Positions 1 to 10,354 of a DNA stretch of 64,000 nt are shown piece by piece; the stretch's first letter is position 1, and each line of letters starts with the position of its first letter. Source of the DNA: Harmothoe impar (taxonomy: Eukaryota; Annelida; Polychaeta; Phyllodocida; Polynoidae). A program made the translations under genes and the position numbers. The notes under the pieces were generated by a model. The model searched no databases, was not told the origin of the DNA, and saw only the letters and a list, made by a program, of their open reading frames with translations. The stretch lies in assembly GCA_947462335.1 (NCBI GenBank), contig OX381708.1, forward strand, positions 4,464,001-4,528,000. Reading direction: 5' to 3'.

Positions 1-191
1 TATTGATGTCATCTTCATTTGGTGAGTAAGGCTTTTAAGATTGTCTAATATTATTTACTCAGGATTACGATTATGCTCTGAATGTTTGTCCGCGCAGCTA
101 GGAGAGCTATGACTGACGTGCGTGTGTTGTGGGGAGGTAGAGAGGGCCACCTACCACCACGGTGGTCCCTCCACGGGTGAGGCTTCAATCC

Positions 192-261
192 GCCCCCCCC
201 CCCCCCAGCACCCCCCCCCCCCCCAGCACCCCCCCCCCCCCCAGCACCCCCCCCCCCCCCC
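192..261. repeat. Poly-C/AGCA minisatellite
   Basis: Runs of about 12-14 C are separated by the tetramer AGCA in at least three units. The C-rich strand could form an i-motif and the opposite strand a G-quadruplex. Small Gly-rich ORFs here are by-products of the repeat. The flanks (1-191 and 262-364) show nothing recognisable. Confidence 0.85.
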
Positions 262-365
262 TCCACCAGACTTGGTATCAGAGATGAAGGGGGACGCAGG
301 CAGGAGGACTGCGGGGTGCATGTAGTTACCTTTACATCCACCGGGGGGCGCCACCATCAGGGGTC

Positions 366-415
366 TGTGATCGTTTTTTTAACAACGGAGGGGGGGGGGG
401 ATTTCCACCCCTTGA
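366..415. mobile_element. Family D terminal fragment
   Basis: The stretch with GATC, a T-run, AACAAC and a G-run followed by ATTTCC matches the left end of the full family D copies at 2935 and 56578. The other end is missing. Confidence 0.5.
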
Positions 416-499
416 GCTGGGAGCGGGCGGCAAAATAATTTCACTTGTTTTTTGAAGAAAAAAAAGCCTGCGCGTTACTATGCTTCAACTCAAGTTATG

Positions 500-590
500 T
501 AGTTGTTATAGGATGTGTACCAATCTGTACGCGAAATAAAGTGAAGGAGCCTTATACCCCTACAGATTGGTACTAGTCCTATAACTACTT
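500..590. repeat. Inverted repeat, about 27-bp arms
   Basis: The arm with TTATAGGATGTGTACCAATC is answered by CAGATTGGTACTAGTCCTATAA about 30 bp later, with a few mismatches. It is probably a small palindromic MITE; no clear TSD was seen. From 591 to 840 nothing is recognisable. Confidence 0.5.
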
Positions 591-844
591 TATGCCACTA
601 GCTGTATACAGTATACAAGAGGTGTGAAATGCTTTGTTCTCCGTGCCTGCTGTGGTATAAATATACATAAATATCAAAAGCCATAAATGTATCATTATCA
701 CATACATTTAATGGAATATGTTTTATAGTGACACTCTAACCATGAGATTTAAAATCTAAGAGTTTAATGTAATGACCCTGGTATAGGCTTTGCTTGTCCA
801 CACTGACATTGCAGAGCCCCATAGGCCAATGAAAAAAATAATCC

Positions 845-912
845 GTGTTCAGGTAACATCGACAAAAAATCTAGGGTAGGTCTGTCGATTTATATTTTTT
901 TTTAGGATTTAT
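845..912 (+). mobile_element. Family H fragment
   Basis: It contains TTCAGGTAACAT, CTAGGGTAGGT and a T-run in the order of the family H left half, without the GGCC terminus. Bases 913-1550 hold no recognised feature apart from a C-run at 1261-1277. Confidence 0.45.
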
Positions 913-1559
913 TTTTAGGGTCTTGAGATGAGTTGTACGGGAGAATCACATTTTATAGAGTGGTTATTTGATAGTGTAGAACCAATATCTGTCCAATTAA
1001 GCCATTATCAGTTCTGTTTTTTGTCATACAAAGGATTTCCTCCCTTTTTATCTTTCAAAGGATGCGAATTATGATAGCTGAAGGTCATTAGGTACGTCCT
1101 TTCCCGTTTGGTGGTAACCTAGATTAGGAAAGAATCTAAAAAGACAAGGGTCGGGCCAAAATGATAGGGTCGGTCAGGTCATCTGAACACAACTTTGCTT
1201 TTTGTTTGGCCTTATGTTCCCTATTGGTGAGACTTTGCTGTGGTGATTGGTGAATGAAGTGCCCCCCCCCCCCCCCACTCCCTGACTCTGCTAGTGGCGC
1301 CCCCCTGTGCTGATACCGCTGACACTGCAGGTATAGCAGTACCGTAAAACTTCCTGTGTACCGTATCCACATCATAAGTGCCCTCCCCCATTTCAGTATT
1401 TTTGTGTTCCTTTTTATTCATTTTGCTACTGTTTTTCATACCTGTGGCATGAAGCACTTCACACCCGTGCAGGTGTTAAGGCTTGGCCAGGTGTGAAGGT
1501 ATAGGTGTGAGTAGAAGCCTTCTAGTCTGTATAAGACAGCCATTGGGATGGGTGTGGAC

Positions 1560-1785
1560 CACCAAATTCGACATGGCGACATGGCTATTTCTTAAAATCG
1601 ACAATCGACATGAGGCCTAGTGACATTCGCCATGAGGCTAAAAGAACAGAGTGACAGGCGACATGAGCAATTCTTGAAATCGACATGGGACATGGGCATT
1701 ATTAAACAACATCGACATGTGACATAGCAATTTTTTTTAATCAACAATCGGCATGGGGACCCCCATCCAGACCGCCATCGGGGCG
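1560..1785. repeat. Degenerate GTCGACATG tandem array, related to family C
   Basis: Motifs such as CGACATGGCGACATGG and AAATCGACATG recur about every 30-40 bp, as in the arms of family C at 3254 and 9749 and in the array at 31318. The terminal sequences are too diverged to fix the ends. Confidence 0.5.
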
Positions 1786-1971
1786 CTTATCAAGATCAAT
1801 ATTTGAAGCCTTTTTTTCCTTTCAAAATAATTTTTTAAGTGCTAATACGTCAAATATGGTAACTCACGTATTGCCCGCACTCCTAACTTTGGAGCTAATT
1901 AAACTTACAGAGGGGGTCTGATTATGGCAACTTTAGTACTTCAGTAAACATCTAAAAACTATAGCATATAA

Positions 1972-2384
1972 GGCCAAAAAAAAAAAAGGTGTGTTTCAGG
2001 CAACATGGCCCAAAAGTTTAGGGTAGGTAGGTCGGATGTTGTTTTTTTTTGTGTTTTTTTTAATGTTGGAGGTACCTGGAATGAGTCGCGGACTGCCATA
2101 TCGACTCACGGGTCATCAAGACGACTCACCGATTCTTACTATAACTAGGAATATCATGAAATTATTGGACATTCTTGTTAATAAGCAATTTCCTGAGGCT
2201 GGACAGTTTATTAGGCATGTCATGTGTTCTTCCTCACCAAAAAATTGCTAAAATTTCCGAAAAAATATGAATATTTTGCAAAAAAAAAGAAGAAATTCTC
2301 CAAAATCGGAAAAAATGCTAGGGTCGGCCCTTTTTTAAAACTAGGGTCGGGTTGCCTGAAACACACCTTTTATTTTTTTTGGCC
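1972..2384. mobile_element. Family H MITE (Harbinger/Tourist-like)
   Basis: Terminal GGCC is followed by an A-run and GGTGTGTTTCAGGCAACATGG, mirrored at the other end by CCTGAAACACACC, a T-run and GGCC. Direct TAA repeats flank it. GGCC ends with a 3-bp TSD are typical of PIF/Harbinger MITEs. No transposase is present. Small ORFs inside it are not genes. Confidence 0.8.
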
Positions 2385-2439
2385 TAAGCAGAGTAACCCT
2401 AGCGCGATCCTATAAGCCACACTGGCGATCTGACTTGTG

Positions 2440-2932
2440 TACTTTAATATAACCAGATCTACCCCCCCTTATTATTATCATTATTATTATTTACTGTGCA
2501 TGCATGTATTTACTCCAGGTATGGATGATTAGTTGGTGTGTTTGTGTGGTGTACCTCTGTACCACCCTTCCCTCCTCCAGGTTCTTGGAATTAGCTCCAG
2601 ACAAGAGGATGGGAGGGTGGTAGTGGTCTGATGAGGGTGACAGGGGGTGATTAGTGAGTGGCTATGATTTGGGGTTGGACCAATCAGGCCAGAGGTACCA
2701 CCATTTTGGGGCCTGAGGTGGGGGCTGTGCATGCTAGGCCCCTCCCTCTGGGCTGGAGGTAGGGCCAATATGGTGAGATGCTCAGAGCTAGGACAGCAGA
2801 GAAGAAGGAGAGCAGGCCCTGTGTAAACATCTTGAACAATTGGAGGTAGTGCCAGTGGGAAACCACTGACATTGGTGTTGGACTTGGTAAAAAAAAAATA
2901 TCCTGGATATTACATTTATTTCTAAGTGTTGT
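2440..2932. other. Unique spacer
   Basis: An ATT-rich microsatellite lies at about 2467-2497. Minus-strand ORFs of 79 and 90 codons cross this region but are Pro/His/Ser-rich and show no domain. Nothing else was recognised. Confidence 0.4.
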
Positions 2933-2934
2933 TA

Positions 2935-3231
2935 GGGAGTGATCATGTTTTAACAACAGGGGACGTGGTGGGTTTCCGCGCAGAGCGCGCGAAATTTTTT
3001 ACACCGCCCCCGGTCGAGGGGTCAACATTTTTTACCCCCCCCCCTTACGGCTGAAAATCGGCTCGCGCGCGGGCCCTTTGAAGCATAGTAACGAGCGGGC
3101 TTTTTGGCTCAAAACAGGTTAAATCATTTTGACCCCCCCCCAAGAGGGGTCCAAATTTATTTTGCCCCCCCCCCGGTCAAGGGGTCCAAATTATTTTGCC
3201 CCCCCCCTGTTGTTAAAAAATGATCACTCCC
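2935..3231. mobile_element. Family D palindromic MITE, full copy
   Basis: Ends GGGAGTGATCA and TGATCACTCCC form the terminal inverted repeats, flanked by TTA direct repeats. The interior has several C-runs and the sequence GGCTCGCGCGCGGGCCC, and is close to the copy at 56578. It is non-autonomous. Confidence 0.85.
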
Positions 3232-3253
3232 TTATGTTACAGTTCTAGCTGTG

Positions 3254-3473
3254 TGCCCCTACATGGGTCCCCTCAGTATTGACCGTGTCGCCGTGTCGAT
3301 TTTTAGCAAAAGGGCCGTGTCCCTGTGTCGATTTTTATGTGTATAGCATATACAAGGGCATTATAATGATGACCATGTCCGTCGATTTTTAAAAGGGCCG
3401 TGTCGCCCATGTCGATTTTTAAAAGGGCCGTGTCGCCGTGTCGCCCGTGTCGATTTTTACCCATGTAGAGGCA
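3254..3473. mobile_element. Family C repeat-armed element with 8-bp TSD
   Basis: Termini TGCCCCTACATGGGT and ACCCATGTAGAGGCA are inverted. The flanks TAGCTGTG and CAGCTGTG match at 7 of 8 positions, giving an 8-bp TSD. Inside, units like GTGTCGCCGTGTCGATTTTT repeat. An 8-bp TSD suggests a hAT-type or P-type transposase acting in trans. Confidence 0.75.
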
Positions 3474-3670
3474 CAGCTGTGGCTTGTACGCGAGGCTTTA
3501 TGGTACAGGGTGGGCTACAACCGGGCCAATGGCTACTATATTACTCCAAGAATAGGCTCTACCTGCCCCGGTGTGTAACGTTAATAAACTGGTAGTTCTC
3601 TCCAGCCGTGCCATGGTCTGAAAATATCCAGACTTTCTGATGTGTGGATCAACGTAATGCTCTGGTAGGC

Positions 3671-4008
3671 TGTGTCTCACGAAATAGGACCAAGTTGAAA
3701 GTCTTAAGTCACCAATCTTTGACTGGATGTAGTCTTTGACTGGATGTAGTCTTTGACGGGATGTGGTCTTTGAACTGGTGCAGTCTTTGACCGGATGCAG
3801 TCTTTGACAGGATGCAGTCTTTGACAGTATGCAGTCTTTGACAGGATGCAGTCTTTGACTGGATGCAGTCTTTGAGCGAAAACTCAGGTATAAGCTGCAC
3901 CCTGTCAAAGACTGCATCCTGTCAAAGACTGCATACTGTCAAAGACTGCATCCTGTCAAAGACTGCATCCTGTCAAAGACTGCATCCTGTCAAAGACTGC
4001 ATCCTGTC
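3671..4008. mobile_element. Family F foldback element, 17-bp arms, right terminus missing
   Basis: The left end CTGTGTCTCACGA is typical of family F. A left arm of about nine units related to GACTGGATGCAGTCTTT (3716-3877) is followed by a short spacer and an inverted arm of about six units of TGTCAAAGACTGCATCC (3900-4008). It then runs directly into a family A end, so the right terminus is lost. Confidence 0.8.
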
Positions 4009-4050
4009 AAAAATGTCATCTTTTAGCGACATCCGTCCTTAAAGGGTTAA
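4009..4050. mobile_element. Family A terminal fragment
   Basis: It reads TGTCATCTTTTAGCGACAT and then CCGTCCTTAAAGGGTTAA, the standard family A right end, directly after the family F arm. Bases 4051-4151 are unremarkable. Confidence 0.8.
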
Positions 4051-4153
4051 TGAACAAATAATTTCCCAGTGTTGACAAATTACCTGACACAGATAAAAAG
4101 AGGAGTAGTTATGTTCCCCCCATTAGTGTCCTGGCGTGCTGTCATAAGATGTA

Positions 4154-4486
4154 CCGTAAAACCTCGCGTAGAAGCCGCGGCTAGTACGCGAGTCAGATTG
4201 CTAGTGCGGCTTATAGGATCAGGGTGAGTCAGGGTGAGGCTTATACGTAGGTTTTCCAAATGTTGATTTTAAAAATGGCCTTAATCTGACCCCAGGTAGC
4301 ACCCCCCCCCCCCCACCTTGGCTGGCAGGACCAGTAGTAGTGGTAGCTTGTAGCTAGAGTTAGGGGTGCGGCTAATACGCAGGTTTTTGCCTAGGCTCAT
4401 TTTGAAGCCCTCTGCAGCTTATAGGATCAGCCCAAAGTCAAGGTGCGGCTTTTACGCGAGTTAGGCTTATACGCGAGGTTTTAGGG
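4154..4486. mobile_element. Family T MITE with TA target duplication
   Basis: Starts CCGTAAAACCTCGCGTA and ends with the near inverse CGCGAGGTTTTAGGG, with TA on both sides. The interior repeats GCGGCTTATACGCGAG-type motifs. TA duplication points to a Tc1/mariner-type integrase. There is a C-run near 4300. Confidence 0.85.
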
Positions 4487-4599
4487 TAGATGTAATGAGT
4501 TCACCCTGGCTGCACAAGGAGGTCGTCACGAGGTGCGGGTATCACGCCGACTGACACACTTAGACCTCTGTCACCAGGGTCCTCAGCATGTCTTACCTT

Positions 4600-5356
4600 T
4601 TAACCCTTTAAGGACGCATGTCGCTAAAAGATGACATTTGTCAACATGATGCACCAATGCAGCCATGGTAAGTTACTCAATGGTGCTGCATTGGTGCATC
4701 ATGCCGACCCTACGGGAGTGTCTCAACCGTGTAGGGTCAGCATTATGCTTGAATGCAGCACTGGTGAGTATTGCATCATGAGGACATTTAACAGTAGATG
4801 TATCAAGCCACTATGCAGCGCTGAAAACAGGTTATGGCTTTATCTCATGAACATGGGCCAATGTTTTCGTCTGTGACTGGGTGCAATCTATGACCGGGTG
4901 CAATCTATGACCGGGTGCAATCTATGACCGGATGCAATCCATGACCGGGTGCAATCTATGACCGGGTGCAATCTATGACCGGGTGTAATCTATGACTGGC
5001 TGCAATCTATGACTGGCTTATGTGGATATAAATTGAAATAAAATGAGTGATATAGTCTTAACACACCCATTAACAATTTCCACCATTTATATCATCATCT
5101 GCCCTAAATAAAGCGTTTATCTCCAAGCCGGTCATAGATTGCACCCAGTCATAGATTGCACCCGATCATAGACGACAACAATGGCCAGATCTCATGAAAC
5201 ACAGCCATGTATTGTTTGCACGTTGATACTCCCCCGAAAGGTTGTCTTGATGCACCAGTCCACATGCAGCACCGGCGAGTTACTCGCCAGGGTTGCATTG
5301 GGGCATCATGTCAACAAATGCCATCTTTTAGAGACATGCCGTCCTTTAAGGGGTAA
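4600..5356. mobile_element. Family A MITE (one or two copies) interrupted by family F
   Basis: The left terminus TTAACCCTTTAAGGACGCAT and first hairpins lie at 4600-4790. Another hairpin and the right terminus, with GTCCTTTAAGG, lie at 5228-5356. The family F element at 4836-5206 separates them. Two family A copies with lost inner ends remain possible. Confidence 0.7.
4836..5206. mobile_element. Family F foldback element, 17-bp arms
   Basis: Ends GGCTTTATCTCATGAAC and CATGAAACACAGCC are inverted. The left arm has about nine units of GACCGGGTGCAATCTAT (4868-5020) and the right arm about three inverted units (5128-5172). The core includes ATCTGCCCTAAATAA, which also occurs inverted in the copy at 34565. 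Confidence 0.85.
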
Positions 5357-5489
5357 ATGCTAGCTAGTTGCATCACGTTACTAAAATATAATTGCCGTCA
5401 TGAGTTATAATGTACGTAACATCATGTCAAGCCGAGCAAAAACCACATGTCACACAGTTTGTTTTGACAGGGTTCCATGTACTGTTAAT

Positions 5490-5612
5490 ATCAAATAAAG
5501 GCTGCGGATAGTACGCGTGTCAGATCGCAACAGCGTCAGGGTGCGCCTTATACACGGGATTTTACTTCTATAGTATAGTACTAAATTCACCATAATCAGA
5601 TCGCCACTGTGA
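5490..5612. mobile_element. Family T fragment
   Basis: GGCTGCGGATAGTACGCGTG, GTGCGCCTTATACACG and CCATAATCAGATCG match internal family T sequence in order. The terminal sequence is lost. Confidence 0.55.
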
Positions 5613-5639
5613 CCAAAATGGGTGGGTAAATTTGGATCT

Positions 5640-5876
5640 TTGGCAAGCTACACTCATATTTCAGCAATCAATATATTATGGATTAGCAAACGTTGTAAAT
5701 ATGCTCATTGGATCAGGAACACTGTAAGCTTTCATTTGATACCAAATATGTCCATAGTTTCCCATTTATAATCAGTTTTCAACTGAAAATTGCAAAAAGA
5801 AAAAGAAAATCTCCGAAGGACGATTTTGGAGACGCGCGCGGTGATGAGAAACAAGTATATTATTTGGAGTGGCCTA
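5640..5876. mobile_element. Family G MITE, reverse orientation, partial
   Basis: It ends GCGCGGTGATGAGAAACAAG and then GAGTGGCC followed by TAA, the inverse of the family G start at 52279. It also shares the internal GCTTTCATTTGATACCAAAT stretch. The far end was not resolved. Confidence 0.6.
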
Positions 5877-5879
5877 AGT

Positions 5880-6315
5880 GATGGAAAGATGACAAATTAG
5901 CCTGGTGGCCTTAATGATGGCGACTTAGTTGCTAAACTTATTAAAAATAGCTGCAGATATATGTATGTGCACTGGTTAAATAGAAGGATATAAAACCATG
6001 GTATATATCATCACTACTACGGATGAGCATTGGTCATAGAAGGTCGGATGAGACCAATGTATTCTGAGAAGGAAGTAAAAGTACCCTTTACTGACACTAT
6101 AAATGTATATCTAGACATCTTTTGTAGAAAAGAATGTGATACGTCGTTTAGTAATAAACACTTAGCGTATTCTGAGAAGGGAGTGAAGAGATTTGGGGAA
6201 CCAGAGAGTTCTGGAGACAGGTCATGTCTTAAGGAAGTTAAACTTTTTAAGGGCCCGAGTTCGGAGTCGTAGCATCATGAGGTTCCCGATTATTTTCTCG
6301 CGGATATAGCTTCCA
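5880..6315. other. Unique spacer with an 80-codon ORF
   Basis: A plus-strand ORF at 6030-6272 contains two related segments (YSEKEVKV and YSEKGVKR), reflecting a short imperfect DNA duplication of TATTCTGAGAAGG. No domain, splice site or homology is recognised, so it is probably not a gene. Confidence 0.3.
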
Positions 6316-6579
6316 ACACTGAAAAAGTAAACTTGTCTCCAGACTCGTCGAAGTGACTATCATAAATAAACGAGTCAAAAGTTGTCTAACCTATCAGGTT
6401 ACCATCCCGCAAATACAATCTGAAGCTGGCAAATGTTGGGTTTTGGACTGGCACATGCCAAGTGGTTCTTCTATCTCCAGCTAGAAGACCCGCTTGCGTG
6501 TCACTTAGACAAGTTTTTGACTCGTTTATTTTATGACCGTCACTTTTAAGAGTCTGGAGACAAGTTTATTTTTTCAGTG
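6316..6579. mobile_element. Palindromic MITE, AAGTAAACTTGTCTCC type
   Basis: Left arm ACACTGAAAAAGTAAACTTG with GTCTCCAGACTC is mirrored by GAGTCTGGAGACAAG and TTTTTTCAGTG. Arms are about 70 bp and include AAATAAACGAGTCAAAA. A left-end fragment of the same element lies at 35774. Confidence 0.75.
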
Positions 6580-6584
6580 AAGTC

Positions 6585-6680
6585 CTAGGTTGCCCCCAGA
6601 ATGACTAGGGAAGCCCAGTTCATTATGTGACTCCTTTATGTGAGTCATGGGAGCTACGAGACTCTCCCAGGTGACTCCTC
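6585..6680 (+). repeat. Dispersed repeat, pair with 61310-61400
   Basis: AGGTTGCCCCCAGAATGA, TATGTGACTCCTTTATGTGA and GGGAGCTA recur in the same order near 61316-61395, in the same orientation. The type of element is unknown. Confidence 0.6.
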
Positions 6681-7043
6681 TACACTGAAAATCCATAGGT
6701 TAAAAGGGTTAGTCAGTACAGACTAACCTAGGTTGGTCATATGAGTGTTAGTCACAATGGCAAAGTTATATTCAAAAATGACCGAGGGGTCAGTCAGTTG
6801 TGGCTAACCTAGGTTCATCATTGGTGTGTTGTATTTGTATACCGCTAGAGGGTGCCACCTGTGATGACCACTCAGTGGCTCCCCCTGGAAATAAAAAGAC
6901 TAAGGTGGGTTGGTCAGTAGTGACCAACCTGACAATAATAACTAATCTATGTTGGGCGTATAGGGATCCAAAAAATGACTAACTAGGTTAGGCACTAGTG
7001 ACTAAGAGGTTGGGCGTATAGGGATCCTAGGAATATCAGTGTA
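6681..7043 (+). mobile_element. Family E MITE, uninterrupted copy
   Basis: Begins TACACTGAAAATCCATAGG and ends CCTAGGAATATCAGTGTA, an imperfect terminal inverted repeat. It is rich in GGTTAGTCA/TGACTAACC motifs. Together with the interrupted copy at 47605 it gives the empty site for the nested family T insertion. Confidence 0.8.
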
Positions 7044-7071
7044 GGTCAGCTAAGGTCTCCCTTGGGCAGCC

Positions 7072-7471
7072 ATGTCTTCCCTAAAAAGGGGAGACATGTC
7101 GCTTATAGCTGAAATTTGCACCAATGCAGCCTCTCTGAGTAACTCGCTGGTGTTGCATTGGCGCATCATGCTGACCCTTTGCGGTTGTGCAGGGTCGGCA
7201 TGATGCACCAATGCAACACTGACAAGTCACTTACAAGGGCTGCATTTATGCATCATGACGACCAAGGGCATCATGCATTGATGCACTATACCGCCCTTAA
7301 AGGGGGGCTAGCACGGGCGCTAGCAAAGATCGGTACCTGCCCCATAGAAGCGCAGCAAAACGCTCGGGAACAAGCGGACCAATAGCGGCGCCCTGATTGG
7401 TCAATCGGTGGTCACGTGACTTGCTAAGGCGGGTAGTCTTAGCGGTGCTAGTCCCCCTTTAAAGGGTTAAG
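7072..7471. mobile_element. Family A MITE with a nested element near its right end
   Basis: It contains hairpin arms such as TTGCACCAATGCAGC, the GCTGACCCT/AGGGTCGGC middle hairpin and CATGATGCACCAATGC. Its right end is split at TTAA: CCGCCCTTAA stops at 7300 and TTAAAGGGTTAA resumes at 7459. Confidence 0.75.
7301..7458. mobile_element. Palindromic MITE nested at TTAA
   Basis: The 158-bp insert has termini AGGGGGGCTAGCAC and GTGCTAGTCCCCCT, flanked by TTAA at 7297-7300 and 7459-7462. Removing it restores the family A end CCTTAAAGGGTTAA. TTAA duplication is the piggyBac signature. Confidence 0.8.
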
Positions 7472-7566
7472 CGTCAAGGGCTACATCATGTTAAAGTTTT
7501 TAAGGGCCAATTGTTGTATCAAGTCGACGACCTGACACCCAGCTGTGAGGGGAGAGGGTGCCTGGG

Positions 7567-7806
7567 GATCAGGGGGGGGGGTGGAGGGGGGGGGGGGGTG
7601 ACAAGAAGATGTGTGTGTGTGGGGGGGGGGCAAGAAGATGGGTGTGTGTGTGGGTGGGGGGGGGGGGTGCGGCAGGGGGTGACAAGAGGTAATGTCCCGT
7701 GTAAACGACATGTCTCATGTGGCGCCCTCACACCGAGATACACCCCCCCACACACACACACACACATCACTCACACACAGACACTCACACACACACTCAC
7801 ATACGT
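7567..7806. repeat. G-rich and CA-rich simple repeats
   Basis: Long G-runs with GTGTGTG occupy 7567-7676, and a CA/CACT microsatellite occupies 7748-7805. The G-runs could form quadruplexes. ORFs here are artefacts of low complexity. Confidence 0.85.
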
Positions 7807-7945
7807 GTGATACGACCCAAGGTATCATGAGTGGAGAAACCTCTCTGTATTTATTTCATGTGAATATTGATTATTTCCATTCAAATGTGACTATTAAAGA
7901 TTGAAGATGGGGAAGTTGTTTCTCCACTTGAAATAAATCCCCTCC
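7806..7945. repeat. Dispersed repeat fragment, shared with 30576
   Basis: GTGATACGACCCAAGGTATC and TGGAGAAACC recur at 30576-30613. The inverse CTCCACTT-type end also occurs here near 7921-7933, so this may be a palindromic MITE. Confidence 0.5.
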
Positions 7946-7985
7946 TCCATGAGTCCCCCCCCCCGATCACCCCCCCCCCCCCCCC

Positions 7986-8574
7986 TGTAACGCCAATATG
8001 TCCGTGTGACGGCGGCAGTGTTTGATACCGTTACACACTACGGGGTTCACTCATTGTGCCGCACGGACCGTGACGACCACCTCACGGCGTCTGGGATTGC
8101 CGACATTGGGACGGAATTGTCGTAAAAAGCAACAAAAGGGGTTAAATAAAGTATGTCTGAGGAGAGCAGTTCTGGGTGAGGTTCGACTCTTGGCAAAACG
8201 ACCCTGCAGGCCTTGGGAAAAGATCACCAGTTAGGTCAGTGGTGGATTTAGAGGGAATTCCAGGGCGGCAATTTGTTAGATTTCTGTGAAATTCTGCCCG
8301 AAACCCCCCTCCCTTCGGGCCTTCCCCCTCCTCTTTTTAAAAGTCCAAGATGGACCAAGATCCGCCAATGCCATTAGATTATTTGAAATCCTTTTTTACT
8401 CCTGTTGCTCAGTTTTTCTGAGCTCATTGCGTGTTTTAACATTGGCTTTGATGGTAACTGCGGCCGTTCCAGCACTTGCCATGTTAAGACACGGATGTTA
8501 GAAGGCCTTGTGCGGCTTATCTGATGAAGAGGACATGAGCATATATACCACAGCTAGGGGCATCCCCTTTAACT
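7986..8574. other. Unique spacer
   Basis: It follows a C-run ending near 7985. Two plus-strand ORFs of about 70 codons have no recognisable domain. No repeat was recognised. Confidence 0.35.
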
Positions 8575-8817
8575 AGTGAAAGGGCACCAGGAACTTTAAT
8601 GTATCATACCCTTTGTCGTTATGATGCATCGATGCAGCCCTGGCGAGTAACTCGCCAGTGCTGCATTCATTCATGCATCATGCCATCCCTACCGGCTTGA
8701 TACACTCCTGAAGGGTTGGCATGATGCATGAATGCATTACTCGCTGGGGCTGCATGAATGCATCATGCCGACCAAGTGCATGATGCATTAAAGCACTACG
8801 CGGCCGTACAGGGTTAT
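8575..8817. mobile_element. Family A MITE
   Basis: Two complete hairpins are visible, including CAGCCCTGGCGAGT with ACTCGCCAGTGCTG. Termini are degraded (GTACAGGGTTA at the right). Confidence 0.75.
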
Positions 8818-8948
8818 CAGAACTAAGTGAGCCGTGTAAAGTCTCCTCATACCCCCCACTAAGACTCCCCTTACATACAGGTCTGATACATCAGGAAACC
8901 ACCCCCCCCCCCGGCCACCAAAGGTCGGCACGAGTTATAGTTCTCATT

Positions 8949-9190
8949 TAAACCATTTAAGGAAGGCATAATGTATTAAAGCATCATGCCCTTGGTGCCA
9001 TGATGCATGAATGCAGCCCAGGTGAGTACCCAGACAGTGCTGCATTTAAGCATCACTACGGGGTTGATACACTCTCAAAGGTCAGCATGATGCACTAATG
9101 CAGCACCCGTGAGTTACTCGCCGGGGCTGCATTGGTGCATCATCACGACGAATGTCACCATTTAGCGACATCCGTGCTTAAATAGTTAAC
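8949..9190. mobile_element. Family A MITE
   Basis: Runs from ACCATTTAAGGAAGGCAT to TTTAGCGACATCCGTGCTTA and ATAGTTAAC. Both hairpins and the middle segment are present but diverged. Confidence 0.8.
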
Positions 9191-9362
9191 CCATCCTAAG
9201 AACAACTATACCATCTATAGCTGAGTCATCTATAAAAGGGAAAGTTAGAATAGAGTGATGTAAATACACGTTACACCACACAGGATTGGCTTCATAACTC
9301 AGGTATTACATCAAAGGTACATCCCCCCCCCCACTTATACTTAGACTTATACCATATATCAA

Positions 9363-9590
9363 CTTTTTAAGGACCGGTGTCGCTAAAAGATGACATTAGC
9401 AGCCCCGGTGGGTAACTCGCCGGTGCTACATTGATGCATCATGCCGACCCTTCAGGAGTGTCTCAACCCTGGAGAGTCGGCATGATGCTTGAATGCAGCA
9501 CTGGGGAGTTACTCGCCAGCGCTGCATTCAAGCATCATGACGACCAAGGGCATGATGCATTTAGGCTTGATGCCGTCCTTAAAGGGTTTA
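9363..9590. mobile_element. Family A MITE
   Basis: Begins TTTTTAAGGACCGGTGTCGC and ends GATGCCGTCCTTAAAGGG. All three hairpins are recognisable. A 71-bp region after it leads into a G-run at about 9680-9703. Confidence 0.85.
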
Positions 9591-9748
9591 CTCACAACCA
9601 CACAGAACGGGGAAGGAGGAGGCTTTGATCAGCCTTTCCTGTTCCTAAATCTGGCCGTGTGGTGGTGGTATGTGTGTGTGGGGGGGGGGGGGGGGGGGGG
9701 GGGTTCATGTGCTGAGGATGGGAACATTCACAAATGACGTCACCTATA

Positions 9749-9963
9749 TGCCTCTACATGGGCTAAAATTCGACCCGTGCGACACACTGACACGGCCCTT
9801 TTAAATTCCGACACGGGCGACACGGCACTTTTAAAAATCGACGGACACAGGCATTTTTATAAGGGCTTAGTATATTCCATATATATATATATATATATAT
9901 ATATAAATCGAAACGGCGATACGACCCTCTGGCTAAAAAAAAAAGGGTACCGATGTAGAGGCA
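9749..9963. mobile_element. Family C repeat-armed element with 8-bp TSD
   Basis: Termini TGCCTCTACATGGGC and GATGTAGAGGCA; flanks CACCTATA and CACCTATT match at 7 of 8 positions. Arms contain GACACGGGCGACACGGC and TTTTAAAAATCGAC. A (TA)n microsatellite at about 9879-9905 lies inside. Confidence 0.8.
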
Positions 9964-10075
9964 CACCTATTTTGAGGCATTTTATCAGACCCCCCTCCCC
10001 CTTACACACACACCACTCCCTACACATACACCAGTCCCCAATATAGAGTTGATAAGGGCCCCATAAGGTTGGTTA

Positions 10076-10310
10076 GGCCCAAAAAAAAAGGTTTGTTTCA
10101 GGTAACATGGCATGAAAATGTAGGGTCGGTAGGTCGGATTTTATTTTTTTTTACTTTTAATTTTTACATGAAAGTACTACCCGGCCTCTCCGAAGACCCG
10201 AAAATTGACCCAAAAAGGCTAAAAATAAGGAAATTTCTTCAAAATTGCATAAAAAAATGTAGGGTCGGCCCTCTTTTGTTAGGGTCGGTCGGGTTACCTG
10301 AAACAAACCT

Positions 10311-10341
<31 letters not shown>

Positions 10342-10344
10342 GCC
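10076..10344. mobile_element. Family H MITE
   Basis: GGCCC, an A-run, GGTTTGTTTCAGGTAACATG and the inverse ACCTGAAACAAACC with a T/G-run and GGCC. Flanked by TTA on both sides. Confidence 0.85.
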
Positions 10345-10354
10345 TTAATGCAAT

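Noticed and set aside
8176..8192. tRNA B-box-like sequence GGTTCGACTC
   Set aside because: No A-box at the required distance and no cloverleaf; treated as chance.
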